Translations under genes and position numbers: made by a program
Source: Marinobacter santoriniensis NKSG1
Lineage (GTDB): Bacteria; Pseudomonadota; Gammaproteobacteria; Pseudomonadales; Oleiphilaceae
Reading direction: 5' to 3'
DNA length: 64,000 nucleotides
Assembly: GCF_000347775.1 (NCBI RefSeq)
Contig: NZ_APAT01000015.1
Location: forward strand, 372,001 to 436,000
Shown: piece after piece, positions 1-9,550 of the stretch
Numbering within the stretch: the first letter of the stretch is position 1
Layout: each line of letters starts with the position of its first letter
The notes under the pieces: generated by a model
What the model saw: only the letters and a program-made list of their open reading frames with translations
Database searches by the model: none
What the model was told of the DNA's origin: nothing

Positions 1-719
1 CGATCGGTGGGCAGGTGATTCTTCTCAACTACGCCATGGTGCAGCGATGGCGCCTCCTTAACCAGAAGCTTCTGGACGTGGAGCACAACGCCCGTACAGA
101 ACTGGAGGTCCAGGTACACGAGCGGACGGCCCAGTTGAGAAAGGCCATGCGCGAGCTGGAAAAAGCAAACCGGACTCTGTCCAACCTGTCGCTCAATGAT
201 GCACTTACCGGCCTGTACAACCGACGCCACCTGGACAACTGTCTGCCCGAACTCTGTGCAGAAGCGCGTCGCACCGGCAACCCCCTCTCACTGGCGCTGA
301 TCGATGCGGATCGATTCAAATCGGTCAACGATACCTGGGGCCACAGTTTTGGTGATGAGTGTCTGCGTCGAATCGCCGATGTTCTCACCCGGCACACCAA
401 ACGGCCCCGCGATGTTGCGATCCGGTTTGGCGGCGAGGAGTTTGCCCTGTTACTGCCGGGAACCGACCGCGAGGGTGCAGAAAAGGTGTGCTCGGAAATC
501 CTGCACGACATGAGGCATGTCCCCATTGAGGGTCCGGACGGAACACCGGTCAACCTGACCCTCAGTGCGGGTATTGCCGAGCTGCGGACGGATGAAGACC
601 GTGACGCCCTCTTCCGGAGAGCCGACGACGCTCTCTACGAAGCAAAATCCTCAGGTCGCAATCGAGTGGTCATCTCGGAGGCCCCGGTCACAGATCTGGC
701 ACCCGGGCCTGCCGGATAA
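1..719 (+). CDS. GGDEF diguanylate cyclase, 3' part only
   Basis: This is the C-terminal part of a diguanylate cyclase that makes cyclic di-GMP from GTP. The reading frame is open back to the first base of the window, so the gene begins outside it and the N-terminal sensor part is missing. What remains starts with a hydrophobic stretch (ILLNY), then a charged coiled-coil helix leading into the GGDEF domain. The domain has the entry motif DALTGLYNRRHL, the metal-binding D in ALIDADRFKSVND, and the active-site motif GGEEF near base 429. An RxxD motif (RPRD) lies five residues before GGEEF, so a product-inhibition site is present. No EAL domain follows. The end overlaps the convergent hydrolase gene by about 32 bases. 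Confidence 0.9.
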   Translation, partial: IGGQVILLNYAMVQRWRLLNQKLLDVEHNARTELEVQVHERTAQLRKAMRELEKANRTLSNLSLNDALTGLYNRRHLDNCLPELCAEARRTGNPLSLALIDADRFKSVNDTWGHSFGDECLRRIADVLTRHTKRPRDVAIRFGGEEFALLLPGTDREGAEKVCSEILHDMRHVPIEGPDGTPVNLTLSAGIAELRTDEDRDALFRRADDALYEAKSSGRNRVVISEAPVTDLAPGPAG

Positions 720-1362
720 AGAGCCGCGTCTGCCGCGCGGCCTCCCGAATCAGATCATCCTGGCTTTGCCCGGAACGGGCGAGCGGTTTGAAATCGTGGT
801 TTCCACCGTCGAGCCACGTGATGGAACATCCGCCCAATTCCGGCTGACGCGCCTCCAGCTCGCCGGGTTTTCCAAATGGATCGCGAGTCCCCTGCAGGAT
901 CAGCATCGGACAGTGAATCCGGGGGAAGTGGTCGACTCGCCATCTGTCAGGCTTGCCGGGCGGATGGAATGGGTAGCCGTAGCACACCACGCCATCAACG
1001 GGCGCACTGATACTGGCCAGAATGCTGGCCATACGCCCTCCCATGGATTTCCCACCGATCCATATCGGGACCGACTCCCCGACCTCTTCACGGACCTGTG
1101 CCAGCGTCCCGGAAAAACAGTCGAGCAGGACAGGCTGGCGATCCGGAGGCCGTTTACGCCCGTCTTCCCTCCTTTTCTGCATATAGGGGAATTCGAACCT
1201 GACAACCGCCACGCCTTCTTCATCGAGTGCTGCAGCCAGTAGCTCCATGAAGTCCGAATCCGCAGGAGCACCTGCTCCATGGGCGAGAACAAGGACTACG
1301 TCGGGACCGGATACATAGCAATTGGTCTTAATCAACTCCACTTCGACCACCTTTAGGTTCAT
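688..1362 (-). CDS. alpha/beta hydrolase, KANL3/Tex30-like family
   Basis: The predicted protein of about 224 residues is a cytoplasmic alpha/beta hydrolase of the small family annotated as KANL3/Tex30 or dienelactone-hydrolase-like. Visible motifs are the oxyanion-region sequence LAHGAGAPADSDFM, the nucleophile elbow GKSMGGRM, a late acid-bearing segment LILQGTRDPFG, and the histidine in GGNHDFKPL. No signal peptide is seen. The frame is open further upstream to 1452, but the ATG at 1362 gives the N-terminus usual for the family; an ATG at 1374 is an alternative, and neither has a good ribosome-binding site. The substrate is unknown. It is convergent with the diguanylate cyclase and divergent from ccoN. 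Confidence 0.75.
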   Translation of the reverse strand: MNLKVVEVELIKTNCYVSGPDVVLVLAHGAGAPADSDFMELLAAALDEEGVAVVRFEFPYMQKRREDGRKRPPDRQPVLLDCFSGTLAQVREEVGESVPIWIGGKSMGGRMASILASISAPVDGVVCYGYPFHPPGKPDRWRVDHFPRIHCPMLILQGTRDPFGKPGELEARQPELGGCSITWLDGGNHDFKPLARSGQSQDDLIREAARQTRLFIRQARVPDL

Positions 1363-1483
1363 CGGGGCTATCATGACAGGGAAGACATAAACATTACGGG
1401 TATTTTCGAAAAACCGCGAGGCAGAAAGCCCCCTGAATCCGCTCCAGACCACTGATTTCGGGGAATTTGACGGATGTCAGGCT

Positions 1484-1539
1484 TTGATCTGAGTCATTGC
1501 AAAGATGCAATGGTTTATCCATACTTGCCTCCGCATAAT
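1484..1539 (+). promoter_or_regulatory. possible FNR/Anr-like box, palindrome and -10 of the cco operon
   Basis: Upstream of ccoN, TTGAT-CTGA-GTCAT at 1484-1497 matches the FNR/Anr pattern TTGAT-N4-ATCAA in its left half and partly in its right half. It is followed directly by the palindrome CATTGCA-aaga-TGCAATG at 1495-1512. A -10-like CATAAT lies at 1534-1539, which places the palindrome centre about 42 bases before the presumed transcription start. cbb3 operons are commonly activated by FNR-type regulators when oxygen falls; that this site acts so is inference. Confidence 0.35.
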
Positions 1540-1567
1540 TCCCCATCCTAAACCCATTGGTAAGGCT

Positions 1568-2998
1568 ATGAGCACAGTAAATGCAAACCTGACGTACAAC
1601 TACAAGGTGGTGAGGCAATTCGCCATCATGACTGTAGTCTGGGGCATTGTTGGCATGAGTATGGGCGTGCTGATCGCATCCCAACTTGTGTGGCCCGCAA
1701 TGAATCTGGACTTTGCCTGGAGTCACTTCGGAAGACTCCGTCCGTTGCATACCAACGCAGTAATCTACGGGTTCGGCGGATCGGCTCTGTTCGCCACGTC
1801 CTATTATGTGGTACAGAGAACCTGCCAGGCTCGTCTGATCTCTGACGGTCTTGCCTCGTTTACCTTCTGGGGATGGCAGGCCATCCTGGTATCGGCAGCC
1901 ATTACCCTTCCAATGGGTTTCACGACCAGTAAAGAATACGCAGAGCTTGAGTGGCCGATCGATATCGCCATCACAATCGTCTGGGTAGCCTATGCCCTGG
2001 TCTTCTTTGGCACGATCATGAAGCGTGCGACCAAGCACATTTATGTGGCCAACTGGTTCTACGGCGCTTTCATTATTACCGTTGCCGTCCTGCACGTCGG
2101 CAATAACCTGGAACTGCCCGCCAGCGCTTTCAAGTCCTACTCTGCGTATGCCGGCGTCACCGACGCCATGATGCAGTGGTGGTGGGGACATAATGCGGTT
2201 GGCTTCTTCCTGACCGCCGGCTTCCTGGGCATGATGTACTACTTTGTTCCCAAGCAGGCCAACCGTCCGGTCTACTCCTACCGTCTGTCGATTGTTCACT
2301 TCTGGGCGCTGATTGCCACCTATGTCTGGGCCGGCGGCCACCACCTGCACTACTCTGCGCTGCCAGACTGGGCTCAGACCGCAGGCATGATCATGTCCCT
2401 GATCCTGCTGGCACCTTCCTGGGGCGGCATGATCAACGGCATGATGACCCTGTCCGGCGCGTGGCACAAACTGCGCACCGATCCGATCCTTCGCTTCCTG
2501 GTGGTTTCCCTGTCGTTCTACGGCATGTCGACATTCGAAGGCCCCATGATGGCGATCAAGACCGTCAATGCCCTGTCACATAACACCGACTGGACTATCG
2601 GCCACGTTCATTCCGGCGCCCTCGGCTGGGTTGCCATGATTTCCATCGGCGCCATGTATCACCTGATTCCACGCCTCTGGGGTATGGTCGAGATGTACAG
2701 CATCCGCCTGATCAACGTCCACTTCTGGCTGGCCACTGTCGGGACCGTGCTTTACATCGTTGCGATGTGGGTCAACGGCATCATGCAGGGCCTCATGTGG
2801 CGTGCAGTCAACGAAGACGGCACCCTGACCTACAGCTTCGTGGAATCCGTCGAAGCCTCCCACGCCGGTTATCTGGTACGCATGATCGGTGGTGCGATCT
2901 TCCTGAGCGGCATGCTGCTCATGGCCTACAACGTGTACATGACCGTTCGCCAGAAGCAGGCGGTGGCCCAGGATAACGCAGCAGCCCAGGCTGCCTGA
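1568..2998 (+). CDS. ccoN: cbb3-type cytochrome c oxidase subunit I
   Basis: CcoN is the catalytic subunit of the high-affinity cbb3 oxidase. It carries the low-spin heme b and the heme b3-CuB centre that reduces oxygen and pumps protons across the inner membrane. The 476-residue protein is almost entirely membrane-spanning. It shows typical CcoN sequences such as [15 protein letters not shown] with the CuB-region histidine, [15 protein letters not shown], and [14 protein letters not shown] near the heme-ligand histidines. The ATG at 1568 ([11 protein letters not shown]) is chosen over an earlier in-frame ATG at 1505 because it gives the family N-terminus. It is the first gene of ccoNOQP, and ccoO follows after 14 bases. 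Confidence 0.97.
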   Translation: MSTVNANLTYNYKVVRQFAIMTVVWGIVGMSMGVLIASQLVWPAMNLDFAWSHFGRLRPLHTNAVIYGFGGSALFATSYYVVQRTCQARLISDGLASFTFWGWQAILVSAAITLPMGFTTSKEYAELEWPIDIAITIVWVAYALVFFGTIMKRATKHIYVANWFYGAFIITVAVLHVGNNLELPASAFKSYSAYAGVTDAMMQWWWGHNAVGFFLTAGFLGMMYYFVPKQANRPVYSYRLSIVHFWALIATYVWAGGHHLHYSALPDWAQTAGMIMSLILLAPSWGGMINGMMTLSGAWHKLRTDPILRFLVVSLSFYGMSTFEGPMMAIKTVNALSHNTDWTIGHVHSGALGWVAMISIGAMYHLIPRLWGMVEMYSIRLINVHFWLATVGTVLYIVAMWVNGIMQGLMWRAVNEDGTLTYSFVESVEASHAGYLVRMIGGAIFLSGMLLMAYNVYMTVRQKQAVAQDNAAAQAA

Positions 2999-3012
2999 GG
3001 GAGAAGGACCAG

Positions 3013-3621
3013 ATGAAACACGAACTGATTGAAAAGCACCTTGGTTTGATGATCCTCCTGATCGTACTGACGATCAGCGGCGGGTTCCTGGTGGAAGTGG
3101 TTCCCCTCTTCTTCCTGAAAGAAACCAATACACCCGTGGAGGGCCTCAAGCCCTACACCGCGCTCCAGCTTGAAGGACGGGACATCTATATCCGCGAAGG
3201 CTGCAGCGTGTGTCACACACAGCAGATCCGCCCGTTCCGCTCCGAAACCGAGCGTTACGGCCACTACTCCGTTGCCGGCGAGTTCGTCTACGACCGGCCG
3301 TTCCTCTGGGGCTCAAAACGTACAGGGCCTGACCTGGCACGTGTCGGTGGTCGTTACTCCGATGCCTGGCAGCGCCAGCACCTTTACGATCCCCGGAGTG
3401 TCGTGCCGGAATCCATCATGCCGGCGTTCCCGTGGCTGTTCGAAGACAAGGTGGATTACACCAAGACGGCCGACAAGATGAAGACCCTGCAGACACTCGG
3501 TGTGCCCTACACGGATGAGCAGATTGCCAATGCTGAGAGCGAGGTCAAGGGCAAATTCGAGATCGAAGCCCTGGTCGCCTATCTGCAGCATCTTGGCACT
3601 GTCATTTCTGAAAAGCGGTGA
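3013..3621 (+). CDS. ccoO: cbb3-type cytochrome c oxidase subunit II (monoheme)
   Basis: CcoO is the membrane-anchored monoheme cytochrome c subunit that passes electrons from CcoP to CcoN. The 202-residue protein has one N-terminal membrane helix (about residues 10-34) and a periplasmic domain with the heme-binding motif C64-SV-C67-H68. Later come conserved cbb3 sequences such as [15 protein letters not shown] and the methionine in [10 protein letters not shown], a likely axial ligand. A strong purine-rich ribosome-binding site (GGAGAAGGA) precedes the ATG. The gene sits directly after ccoN and touches the start of ccoQ. Confidence 0.97.
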   Translation: MKHELIEKHLGLMILLIVLTISGGFLVEVVPLFFLKETNTPVEGLKPYTALQLEGRDIYIREGCSVCHTQQIRPFRSETERYGHYSVAGEFVYDRPFLWGSKRTGPDLARVGGRYSDAWQRQHLYDPRSVVPESIMPAFPWLFEDKVDYTKTADKMKTLQTLGVPYTDEQIANAESEVKGKFEIEALVAYLQHLGTVISEKR

Positions 3622-3626
3622 TTCCA

Positions 3627-3812
3627 ATGGATATCAATGAGTTACGCGGCTATCACACACTGCTGATCATGGCAGTCTTTATCGGCATCATCTGGTGGGC
3701 CTACAGTTCCCACCGGAAAAAGGCGAACGATGAGGCTGCCCAGTTGCCGTTCAGCGACGACGAAGTAGACAAGCGTACTCTCGAACAGGAAAAAACGGAG
3801 AAAAAGCAATGA
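3627..3812 (+). CDS. ccoQ: cbb3 oxidase subunit CcoQ/FixQ
   Basis: CcoQ is a small single-span protein that stabilises the cbb3 complex. The 61-residue product has one hydrophobic helix (residues about 9-25, ending in IIWWAYS) followed by a charged cytoplasmic tail rich in lysine and glutamate. The ATG at 3627 is preferred to a GTG at 3618 that overlaps the ccoO stop, because MDINELRGYHT is the usual start in the family. Its TGA overlaps the ATG of ccoP in the four-base arrangement ATGA, suggesting translational coupling. Confidence 0.92.
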   Translation: MDINELRGYHTLLIMAVFIGIIWWAYSSHRKKANDEAAQLPFSDDEVDKRTLEQEKTEKKQ

Positions 3813-4699
3813 GTACCTTTTGGAGCGTCTGGATCAGCGTGATCGTGCTCGGTACTGTTTTCGGCTGCATGTGGCTTCTCTTTGCAACTCGCAAGAGCCA
3901 GACCACCGACGTTGAAACGGATCGTACTACCGGTCATTCCTATGACGGCATTGAAGAGTATGACAACCCGCTGCCCAAGTGGTGGTTCTACCTCTTCCTG
4001 GCTACCTGTATTTTCAGTCTGGGCTACCTGGCTCTCTACCCGGGTCTGGGCAGCTTCAAGGGCCTGCTCGGCTGGACGTCCCACAACCAGTGGGAAGCGG
4101 AAGTCGCAGCGGCCGAAGAGAAGTACGGTGAAATCTACGCCCAGTACGGCAGTACGCCAGTCCCTGAACTGGCGAAGAACGAGGATGCCCTGAAAATTGG
4201 TCAGCGCCTGTTTGCCAATAACTGTGCGGTATGCCACGGCAGCGCGGCTCGCGGTCAGGTGGGCTTCCCCAATCTGACTGACGATGACTGGCTCTACGGT
4301 GGCGCGCCGGACAATATCCTGCACACCCTGAAGAACGGTCGGATGGGGAACATGCCTGCCAAGGGCCTGATGCCTTCGATGACCGACCAGCAGGTCGACC
4401 AGGTGGTGAACTACGTCCTCAGTTTCAGCGGTCGTGAAAAAGACGCAGAAGCCGCCAAGGCGGGTGAAGCGGTGTTCGCACAGGCCTGTGCCGGCTGTCA
4501 CGGTGCCGATGCCAAGGGTAACCAGGGGATCGGTTCGCCGAACCTGACGGACAACACCTGGCTGTATGGTTCCACCTACGACTGGATCAAGGAAACGGTC
4601 ATGAATGGTCGTCAGAACCAGATGCCTGCCCAGCAGGGTCGTCTGACCGATGATCAGATCCAGATTCTGGCTGCGTACGTGTACAGCCTGTCCAACTGA
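3809..4699 (+). CDS. ccoP: cbb3-type cytochrome c oxidase subunit III (diheme)
   Basis: CcoP is the diheme cytochrome c subunit that receives electrons from soluble or membrane cytochromes. The 296-residue protein has two N-terminal membrane helices (about residues 5-26 and 56-77). The linker contains the conserved DGIEEYDNPLPKWW segment. Two cytochrome c domains carry C139-AV-C142-H143 and C227-AG-C230-H231. Each domain later has a methionine ligand candidate (GNMPAKG and NQMPAQQ). The two-helix form is typical of Pseudomonas-like gammaproteobacteria. It is the last gene of ccoNOQP and is followed by a terminator. Confidence 0.97.
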   Translation: MSTFWSVWISVIVLGTVFGCMWLLFATRKSQTTDVETDRTTGHSYDGIEEYDNPLPKWWFYLFLATCIFSLGYLALYPGLGSFKGLLGWTSHNQWEAEVAAAEEKYGEIYAQYGSTPVPELAKNEDALKIGQRLFANNCAVCHGSAARGQVGFPNLTDDDWLYGGAPDNILHTLKNGRMGNMPAKGLMPSMTDQQVDQVVNYVLSFSGREKDAEAAKAGEAVFAQACAGCHGADAKGNQGIGSPNLTDNTWLYGSTYDWIKETVMNGRQNQMPAQQGRLTDDQIQILAAYVYSLSN

Positions 4700-4705
4700 A
4701 AAAAG

Positions 4706-4735
4706 CCGGCCAGATGCTTTCTGGCCGGGTCTTTT
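4706..4735 (+). terminator. rho-independent terminator after ccoP
   Basis: A perfect nine-base-pair stem CCGGCCAGA / TCTGGCCGG with a five-base loop is followed by GTCTTTT. It lies seven bases after the ccoP stop codon and separates ccoNOQP from ccoG. Confidence 0.85.
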
Positions 4736-4831
4736 CAACCCTGTGCCCGTCCTCTTCGGACACAGGCTTGAACAGATCCGCAGACCCTCCGAGGCCCGCT
4801 CCCCGCTTTACCATTTCATCGGGAGGTAACG

Positions 4832-6265
4832 ATGAGCAGTGAGATTCCGGTCAAACAGGTTGACCCTTCCTCCGATCCCTCCAATAAAAACAAAAAATCA
4901 GAGACCGTAGAGCTTTATGCCAGTCGCAAAAAGATCTACGTGAAGGAAGTGAAGGGTTTCTTCCAGAGAATTCGTAACGTCAGCCTCATGGCTCTCATGG
5001 GAATGTACTTTCTGTTCGTATGGATCACCATCGACGGACAGCCGTTGATCCATTTCGACCTGCCGGCCCGTGAGTTCCACCTCTACGGTGCGACGTTTTA
5101 TCCCAAGGATTTCATCTTGCTTTCGGGCATGCTGATCATCTGTGCCTTCGGACTTTTCTTCATCACCACCCTGTTTGGCCGGGTCTGGTGCGGCTATACC
5201 TGTCCGCAAACGGTCTGGACCTTCATCTTCATGTGGGTGGAGGAGCGCATTGAAGGCAGCCGGAACAAGCGAATGAAGCTGGACCGGGCCCCGACCTCCT
5301 CGGAAAAATTACTCAAGAAATCGGCGAAACACGCGATCTGGCTCCTGATAGCACTGGCAACGGGACTCACGTTCGTCGGCTATTTCTATCCGATCCGTGA
5401 GCTGATCGTCGATCTTTTCACCCTGCAGGCAAACGGATGGGCGTATTTCTGGGTGGCGTTTTTCATGGTAGCGACCTATTTGAATGCGGGCTGGATGCGC
5501 GAGCAGGTCTGCCTGTACATGTGTCCGTATGCGCGTTTCCAGTCGGTCATGTTCGACCCCAACACCCGGGTCGTATCTTACGACCCCAATCGTGGTGAGC
5601 CGAGGGGTAGCCGGAAGAAAGGCGTGGCACCCTCGGAGGTCGGCCTGGGCGATTGCATTGATTGCGGGCAGTGTGTCCAGGTCTGTCCGACCGGCATCGA
5701 CATCCGGGACGGCCTGCAGTATGAATGCATTGGCTGTGCCCTGTGTATTGATGCCTGCGACGAGGTCATGGATAAAATGAATTATCCGAAAGGCCTGATC
5801 CGGTATACTACCGAGAACGAACTGGAAGGTAAGACATCGAAGCTACTTCGCCCGAGGACCTTTGGTTACGGTGCGGTTCTGCTGACCATGATCGGTGCCA
5901 TCATTTTCACCCTGGCTACCCGTGTCCCCGGACAGATGGACGCACTCAGGGATCGTGGGTCACTCTACAGTTTCAATGGCGAGGGCCGGATCGAGAATTC
6001 CTACACCCTCAAGATAGCCAACATGACGGAAGTGCCCCAGACCTTTACCATTTCCGTGAGTGGCCTCGAAGGCATCCGTATTCTGACAACCACTCAGGTA
6101 AACGTGAAGAGCGGCGAGAACCGGTCTTTGCCGACGGTGGTTGACGTTCCGCCGGACGCAATCTCGGAGACCAACAGCAAAATCCGGTTCTTTGCCAAAT
6201 CACAGACCGATTCTTCGCTGAATCTTGAAACTGAAAGCCGATTTGTCGGTCCCAAGAAGCGCTGA
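4832..6265 (+). CDS. ccoG: cbb3 oxidase accessory protein CcoG (FixG), polyferredoxin
   Basis: CcoG is a membrane-bound iron-sulfur protein needed for cbb3 assembly; work on the family links it to reduction of copper for delivery to CcoN. The 477-residue protein has several membrane helices. It has membrane-proximal cysteine pairs at C120-GYT-C124 and C227-LYM-C231, and a ferredoxin domain with C275/C278/C281/C285 and C299/C302/C305/C309, enough for two 4Fe-4S clusters. A C-terminal Ig-like domain (about residues 370-477) completes the family layout. A strong ribosome-binding site (GGGAGGT) precedes the ATG. The terminator upstream suggests its own promoter, though none is obvious. Confidence 0.95.
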   Translation: MSSEIPVKQVDPSSDPSNKNKKSETVELYASRKKIYVKEVKGFFQRIRNVSLMALMGMYFLFVWITIDGQPLIHFDLPAREFHLYGATFYPKDFILLSGMLIICAFGLFFITTLFGRVWCGYTCPQTVWTFIFMWVEERIEGSRNKRMKLDRAPTSSEKLLKKSAKHAIWLLIALATGLTFVGYFYPIRELIVDLFTLQANGWAYFWVAFFMVATYLNAGWMREQVCLYMCPYARFQSVMFDPNTRVVSYDPNRGEPRGSRKKGVAPSEVGLGDCIDCGQCVQVCPTGIDIRDGLQYECIGCALCIDACDEVMDKMNYPKGLIRYTTENELEGKTSKLLRPRTFGYGAVLLTMIGAIIFTLATRVPGQMDALRDRGSLYSFNGEGRIENSYTLKIANMTEVPQTFTISVSGLEGIRILTTTQVNVKSGENRSLPTVVDVPPDAISETNSKIRFFAKSQTDSSLNLETESRFVGPKKR

Positions 6266-6309
6266 GTTCGGACACGTGACCCAAATTTACTCTCGAGAGA
6301 CAGTTCAGT

Positions 6310-6828
6310 ATGAGCGTTAACGCCCCGGTCGCCCCATGGTATCGCCAGCCCTGGTTCTGGTTTATCGCGTTTTTTCCCCTGATTACCATTGTCTGGGGCG
6401 TCGTGATGATCATCATCGCTGCCAATGTGGAAGACACCATGGTGACAGACGACTATTCCAAGAAAGGTCTGGCCATCAACATGGAGTTGAAGAAGGATGA
6501 GAAGGCCTACACCATGGGAATGGTCGGGGCACTGACCTTTGAAGGGCGGGATCTTGTCCTCAGGCTCAAATCCGATCAGGGCCCTGCCGATTACCAGTAC
6601 CTGATACTGTCCCTGTACCACCCGACGCTCGCCGGGCGTGACCGGACGATCCAGTTCAATTCGAACGGCAACGGGCTATACTCGGGCAAGCTGCTGAAAG
6701 ACATCAAGGGGCGCTGGTACTACATGCTGCGTGATCCCGCCGATGACTGGCAGATAAAAGGAGAGCTTCAGCTGCCCTCGGAGGGTTCGACACTCACACT
6801 GCAGGCTGACAAGCCCATTCAGGGGTGA
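6310..6828 (+). CDS. ccoH: FixH family protein (CcoH)
   Basis: CcoH is a small membrane protein that stays associated with CcoP during cbb3 assembly. The 172-residue product has one membrane helix (about residues 14-36, with WFWFIAFFPLITIVWG). A periplasmic beta-rich FixH domain follows, including the typical DDYSKKGLAINMELK stretch and HPTLAGRD. It lies between ccoG and ccoI, and its TGA overlaps the GTG start of ccoI by four bases, so translation is probably coupled. Confidence 0.92.
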   Translation: MSVNAPVAPWYRQPWFWFIAFFPLITIVWGVVMIIIAANVEDTMVTDDYSKKGLAINMELKKDEKAYTMGMVGALTFEGRDLVLRLKSDQGPADYQYLILSLYHPTLAGRDRTIQFNSNGNGLYSGKLLKDIKGRWYYMLRDPADDWQIKGELQLPSEGSTLTLQADKPIQG

Positions 6829-9272
6829 GTATCACTCCCTGCTTCCATTGCGGGGAGCCCGCAGACGGTTCCCCGCCCATTACTCTGGAGCTTGATGGCG
6901 AGCTCCGGTATTTTTGCTGCCGCGGCTGCAAGGCCGTTTGCGAAACCATTCGCCAGGAAGGCCTCGATGGCTTCTACCGTTTCCGCACCGAACCGGCGGC
7001 GACACCCCGGGAACTCAGCGACGCAGAACTCAATCGACTCCGGGAACTGGACCATCCTCTGGTCCAGAAATCGTTCGTGTCCCCGGTCAAAGCCGGCCAG
7101 GAGGCCCAGTTACTGATTGGCGGCATCACCTGCGCTGCCTGCATCTGGCTCCTTGAGAACCATCTGAAAAAGCAGCCTGGCGTACTGGATTTCAATGTTA
7201 ACCACACCACCCAGCGGGCGACCCTGGTTTGGTCTCCGGAGGAAACCCGGCTGAGCGATCTCCTGATCGCCATTCATCAACTCGGCTATACGGCCCGCCC
7301 CTACCAGGCCGATGAACTGGAAAAGCAACTCAAGGCGGAACACCGCTCCATGTTGATTCGCCTGGCGATTGCCGGCATCGGGTCGTTCCAGAGCATGATG
7401 TTGGCGTTCCCGCTGTATTTCAACATGATCAATGGGCTTTCGCCGGAGTTCGTCACCTTTTTCCGATGGTTCAGCCTCCTGGTTGCAACACCCGTGGTTT
7501 TTTACAGCGCCCGGCCCTTTTTCCAGAACGCACGGCGGGATATCCGGAGCCGTCACCTCACCATGGACGTTCCGGTCGCCATCGCCATTGGCCTGGCTTA
7601 CGCCGCCAGCGCCTGGGTCACCATCGTGGGTGGAGAGGAGGTCTACTTTGAATCCGTCTGCATGTTTACCTTCTTCCTTTTGCTTGGCCGTTACGTCGAA
7701 GTCATGGCCCGTTACCGGGCCGGCCTGACCGGCAACGCACTGGCGGGTTTCCAGCCAGCGGTGGCAATCCGAGTCGCCGGAGACGATGCCGATCTGGTGC
7801 CCACCCACGACATTCAAGCCGGCGACATTGTCCGGGTCCGCCCCGGGGAGACGCTGCCCGTGGACGGCATAATCGTGACCGGGCAGTCGACGCTCAACGA
7901 AGCCGCTCTGACCGGCGAGTATCTGCCCGAATCCAGAGGCCCCGGAGATACCGTCCATGCCGGCAGCGTCAATGGCGAGAATGCCCTCGACATCCGGGTC
8001 GAGAAGGCCGGAGCGCAGACCCGCCTGTCCGGAATTCTCCGGATTTTGGATCGCATCCAGGCGGAGAAACCGCCGGTGGCCCATATGGCGGACCGGATTG
8101 CCGGCAAGTTCGTCGCCCGGGTCCTGATCCTCGCTCCCGTAGTGTGGATCGGATGGTTGCTGGCCGGTGCCCACAATGCCTTCGACATTACACTCTCCGT
8201 TCTGGTGGTCACCTGCCCCTGTGCCCTGTCACTGGCGACCCCCACCGCGATTACTTCCGCCACCATGAAGCTGCGTCGCGACGGATTCCTGCCGACCCGT
8301 GGCCACACCATAGAATCCCTGAACGATATCGATACGGTGGTTTTCGACAAGACCGGTACCCTCACCCGCGGGGAGCTGTCCCTGGTCAAGACACAAACGC
8401 TCGCGGAACTCAGCGACAAAGACTGCCTGGCACTGGCCTCGGGGCTGGAAGGCCACTCCGGACACCCGATTGCGCGGGTGTTTCATGGTCTTCCGTCGAC
8501 CACAATGGCAACCGTCGAGAATCATCTGGGGGGCGGATTGACCGGTCAACGTAACGGAAAGACCTTCGCTATCGGGCATTTCGACTTTGTCCTGGCACAC
8601 ACCAGTGCGCCACCGCCGGATCATGAGCCGGGCCAGGGGCTGGAAGTCTGGCTGGTTTCCGATGATGCATGGCTGGCCAGATTCCAGCTCGACGACCAGC
8701 CCAGAGAGGATGCGAAGGCAGCGATTCAGGCACTCCAGGGAGCAGGCATCCGGACGATGTTGCTCAGCGGCGATCGGTCCAGCCACGTTCAGCATATTGC
8801 CGGCCTTCTGGGAATTGACGAAGCCATAGGCCAGGCGTCACCGGAAAAGAAGCTGTCCGTGCTCGAGGGTCTCAGGGATCAGGGCCACCGGGTCATGATG
8901 GTCGGCGACGGCCTGAACGACCTCCCGTCAATGGCCGGCGCGGGTGTATCCGTGGCCATGGGAACTGCAGCGGACCTGACCCAGCTCAAAGCCGACGCTG
9001 TGCTACTCAACAGCCAGTTGATGGTACTGCTGGACGCCCTGAAAGTAAGCAAGCGGACACGCCGGGTAATCCGCCAGAACCTCGCCTGGGCACTGGTCTA
9101 CAATCTCGGAGCACTGCCCCTTGCCATAGCCGGACAGGTGCCTCCATGGCTCGCGGCCATTGGCATGTCCGCAAGCTCACTGATTGTGGTACTGAACGCG
9201 ATCCGGCTGGGATCGGGTAAATCGGCCGGGGCACCGGTCACTACGGATGTTGGTGCCGAGGCACTCTCCTGA
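6825..9272 (+). CDS. ccoI: copper-transporting P-type ATPase CcoI (FixI-like)
   Basis: CcoI is a P1B-type ATPase that moves copper out of the cytoplasm for insertion into cbb3 oxidase rather than for detoxification. The 815-residue protein has an N-terminal cysteine-rich zinc-ribbon-like part (C6/C9, then CCRGC at 31-35) and a heavy-metal domain with ITCAAC (residues 101-106). It also has the membrane copper motif CPC in VVTCPCALSLATP, the phosphorylation motif DKTGTLT, and the hinge motif GDGLNDLPSM. The cysteine-rich extension is characteristic of the FixI/CcoI branch. The start is GTG, overlapping the ccoH stop. ccoS follows 35 bases later. Confidence 0.94.
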   Translation: MSITPCFHCGEPADGSPPITLELDGELRYFCCRGCKAVCETIRQEGLDGFYRFRTEPAATPRELSDAELNRLRELDHPLVQKSFVSPVKAGQEAQLLIGGITCAACIWLLENHLKKQPGVLDFNVNHTTQRATLVWSPEETRLSDLLIAIHQLGYTARPYQADELEKQLKAEHRSMLIRLAIAGIGSFQSMMLAFPLYFNMINGLSPEFVTFFRWFSLLVATPVVFYSARPFFQNARRDIRSRHLTMDVPVAIAIGLAYAASAWVTIVGGEEVYFESVCMFTFFLLLGRYVEVMARYRAGLTGNALAGFQPAVAIRVAGDDADLVPTHDIQAGDIVRVRPGETLPVDGIIVTGQSTLNEAALTGEYLPESRGPGDTVHAGSVNGENALDIRVEKAGAQTRLSGILRILDRIQAEKPPVAHMADRIAGKFVARVLILAPVVWIGWLLAGAHNAFDITLSVLVVTCPCALSLATPTAITSATMKLRRDGFLPTRGHTIESLNDIDTVVFDKTGTLTRGELSLVKTQTLAELSDKDCLALASGLEGHSGHPIARVFHGLPSTTMATVENHLGGGLTGQRNGKTFAIGHFDFVLAHTSAPPPDHEPGQGLEVWLVSDDAWLARFQLDDQPREDAKAAIQALQGAGIRTMLLSGDRSSHVQHIAGLLGIDEAIGQASPEKKLSVLEGLRDQGHRVMMVGDGLNDLPSMAGAGVSVAMGTAADLTQLKADAVLLNSQLMVLLDALKVSKRTRRVIRQNLAWALVYNLGALPLAIAGQVPPWLAAIGMSASSLIVVLNAIRLGSGKSAGAPVTTDVGAEALS

Positions 9273-9307
9273 TAATGTAGAAACAGAACCGAAAGCAGGA
9301 CTGAATT

Positions 9308-9550
9308 GTGGAAAGCGTTCTCTACCTTGTACCGCTGATGCTGATTCTCGTTGCCGTTGGAATCGGCCTTTTTTCATGGGCGGTGAAAAGCGGCCAGTAT
9401 GACGATCTGGAAGGCCCGGCTCATCGGATCCTCTACGATGACGACAAGGAAATGATCCCGAAAGACGCCCAGACGCCCGACATGAAACAGAATCCGGAGG
9501 AATCTGCCAACTCCGGTGAGGACAGCGACGGCAAAAAATCCGATTCCTGA
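9308..9550 (+). CDS. ccoS: cbb3 oxidase assembly protein CcoS
   Basis: CcoS is a short single-span membrane protein required for insertion of cofactors into the cbb3 catalytic subunit. The 80-residue product has a membrane helix at about residues 5-26, followed by the conserved segment SGQYDDLEGPAHRILYDDD. The tail is acidic, serine-rich and variable. The start is GTG (MESVLYLVPL). Its last base overlaps the first base of the next gene (TGATGG), indicating one operon with ccoG-ccoH-ccoI. Confidence 0.93.
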   Translation: MESVLYLVPLMLILVAVGIGLFSWAVKSGQYDDLEGPAHRILYDDDKEMIPKDAQTPDMKQNPEESANSGEDSDGKKSDS

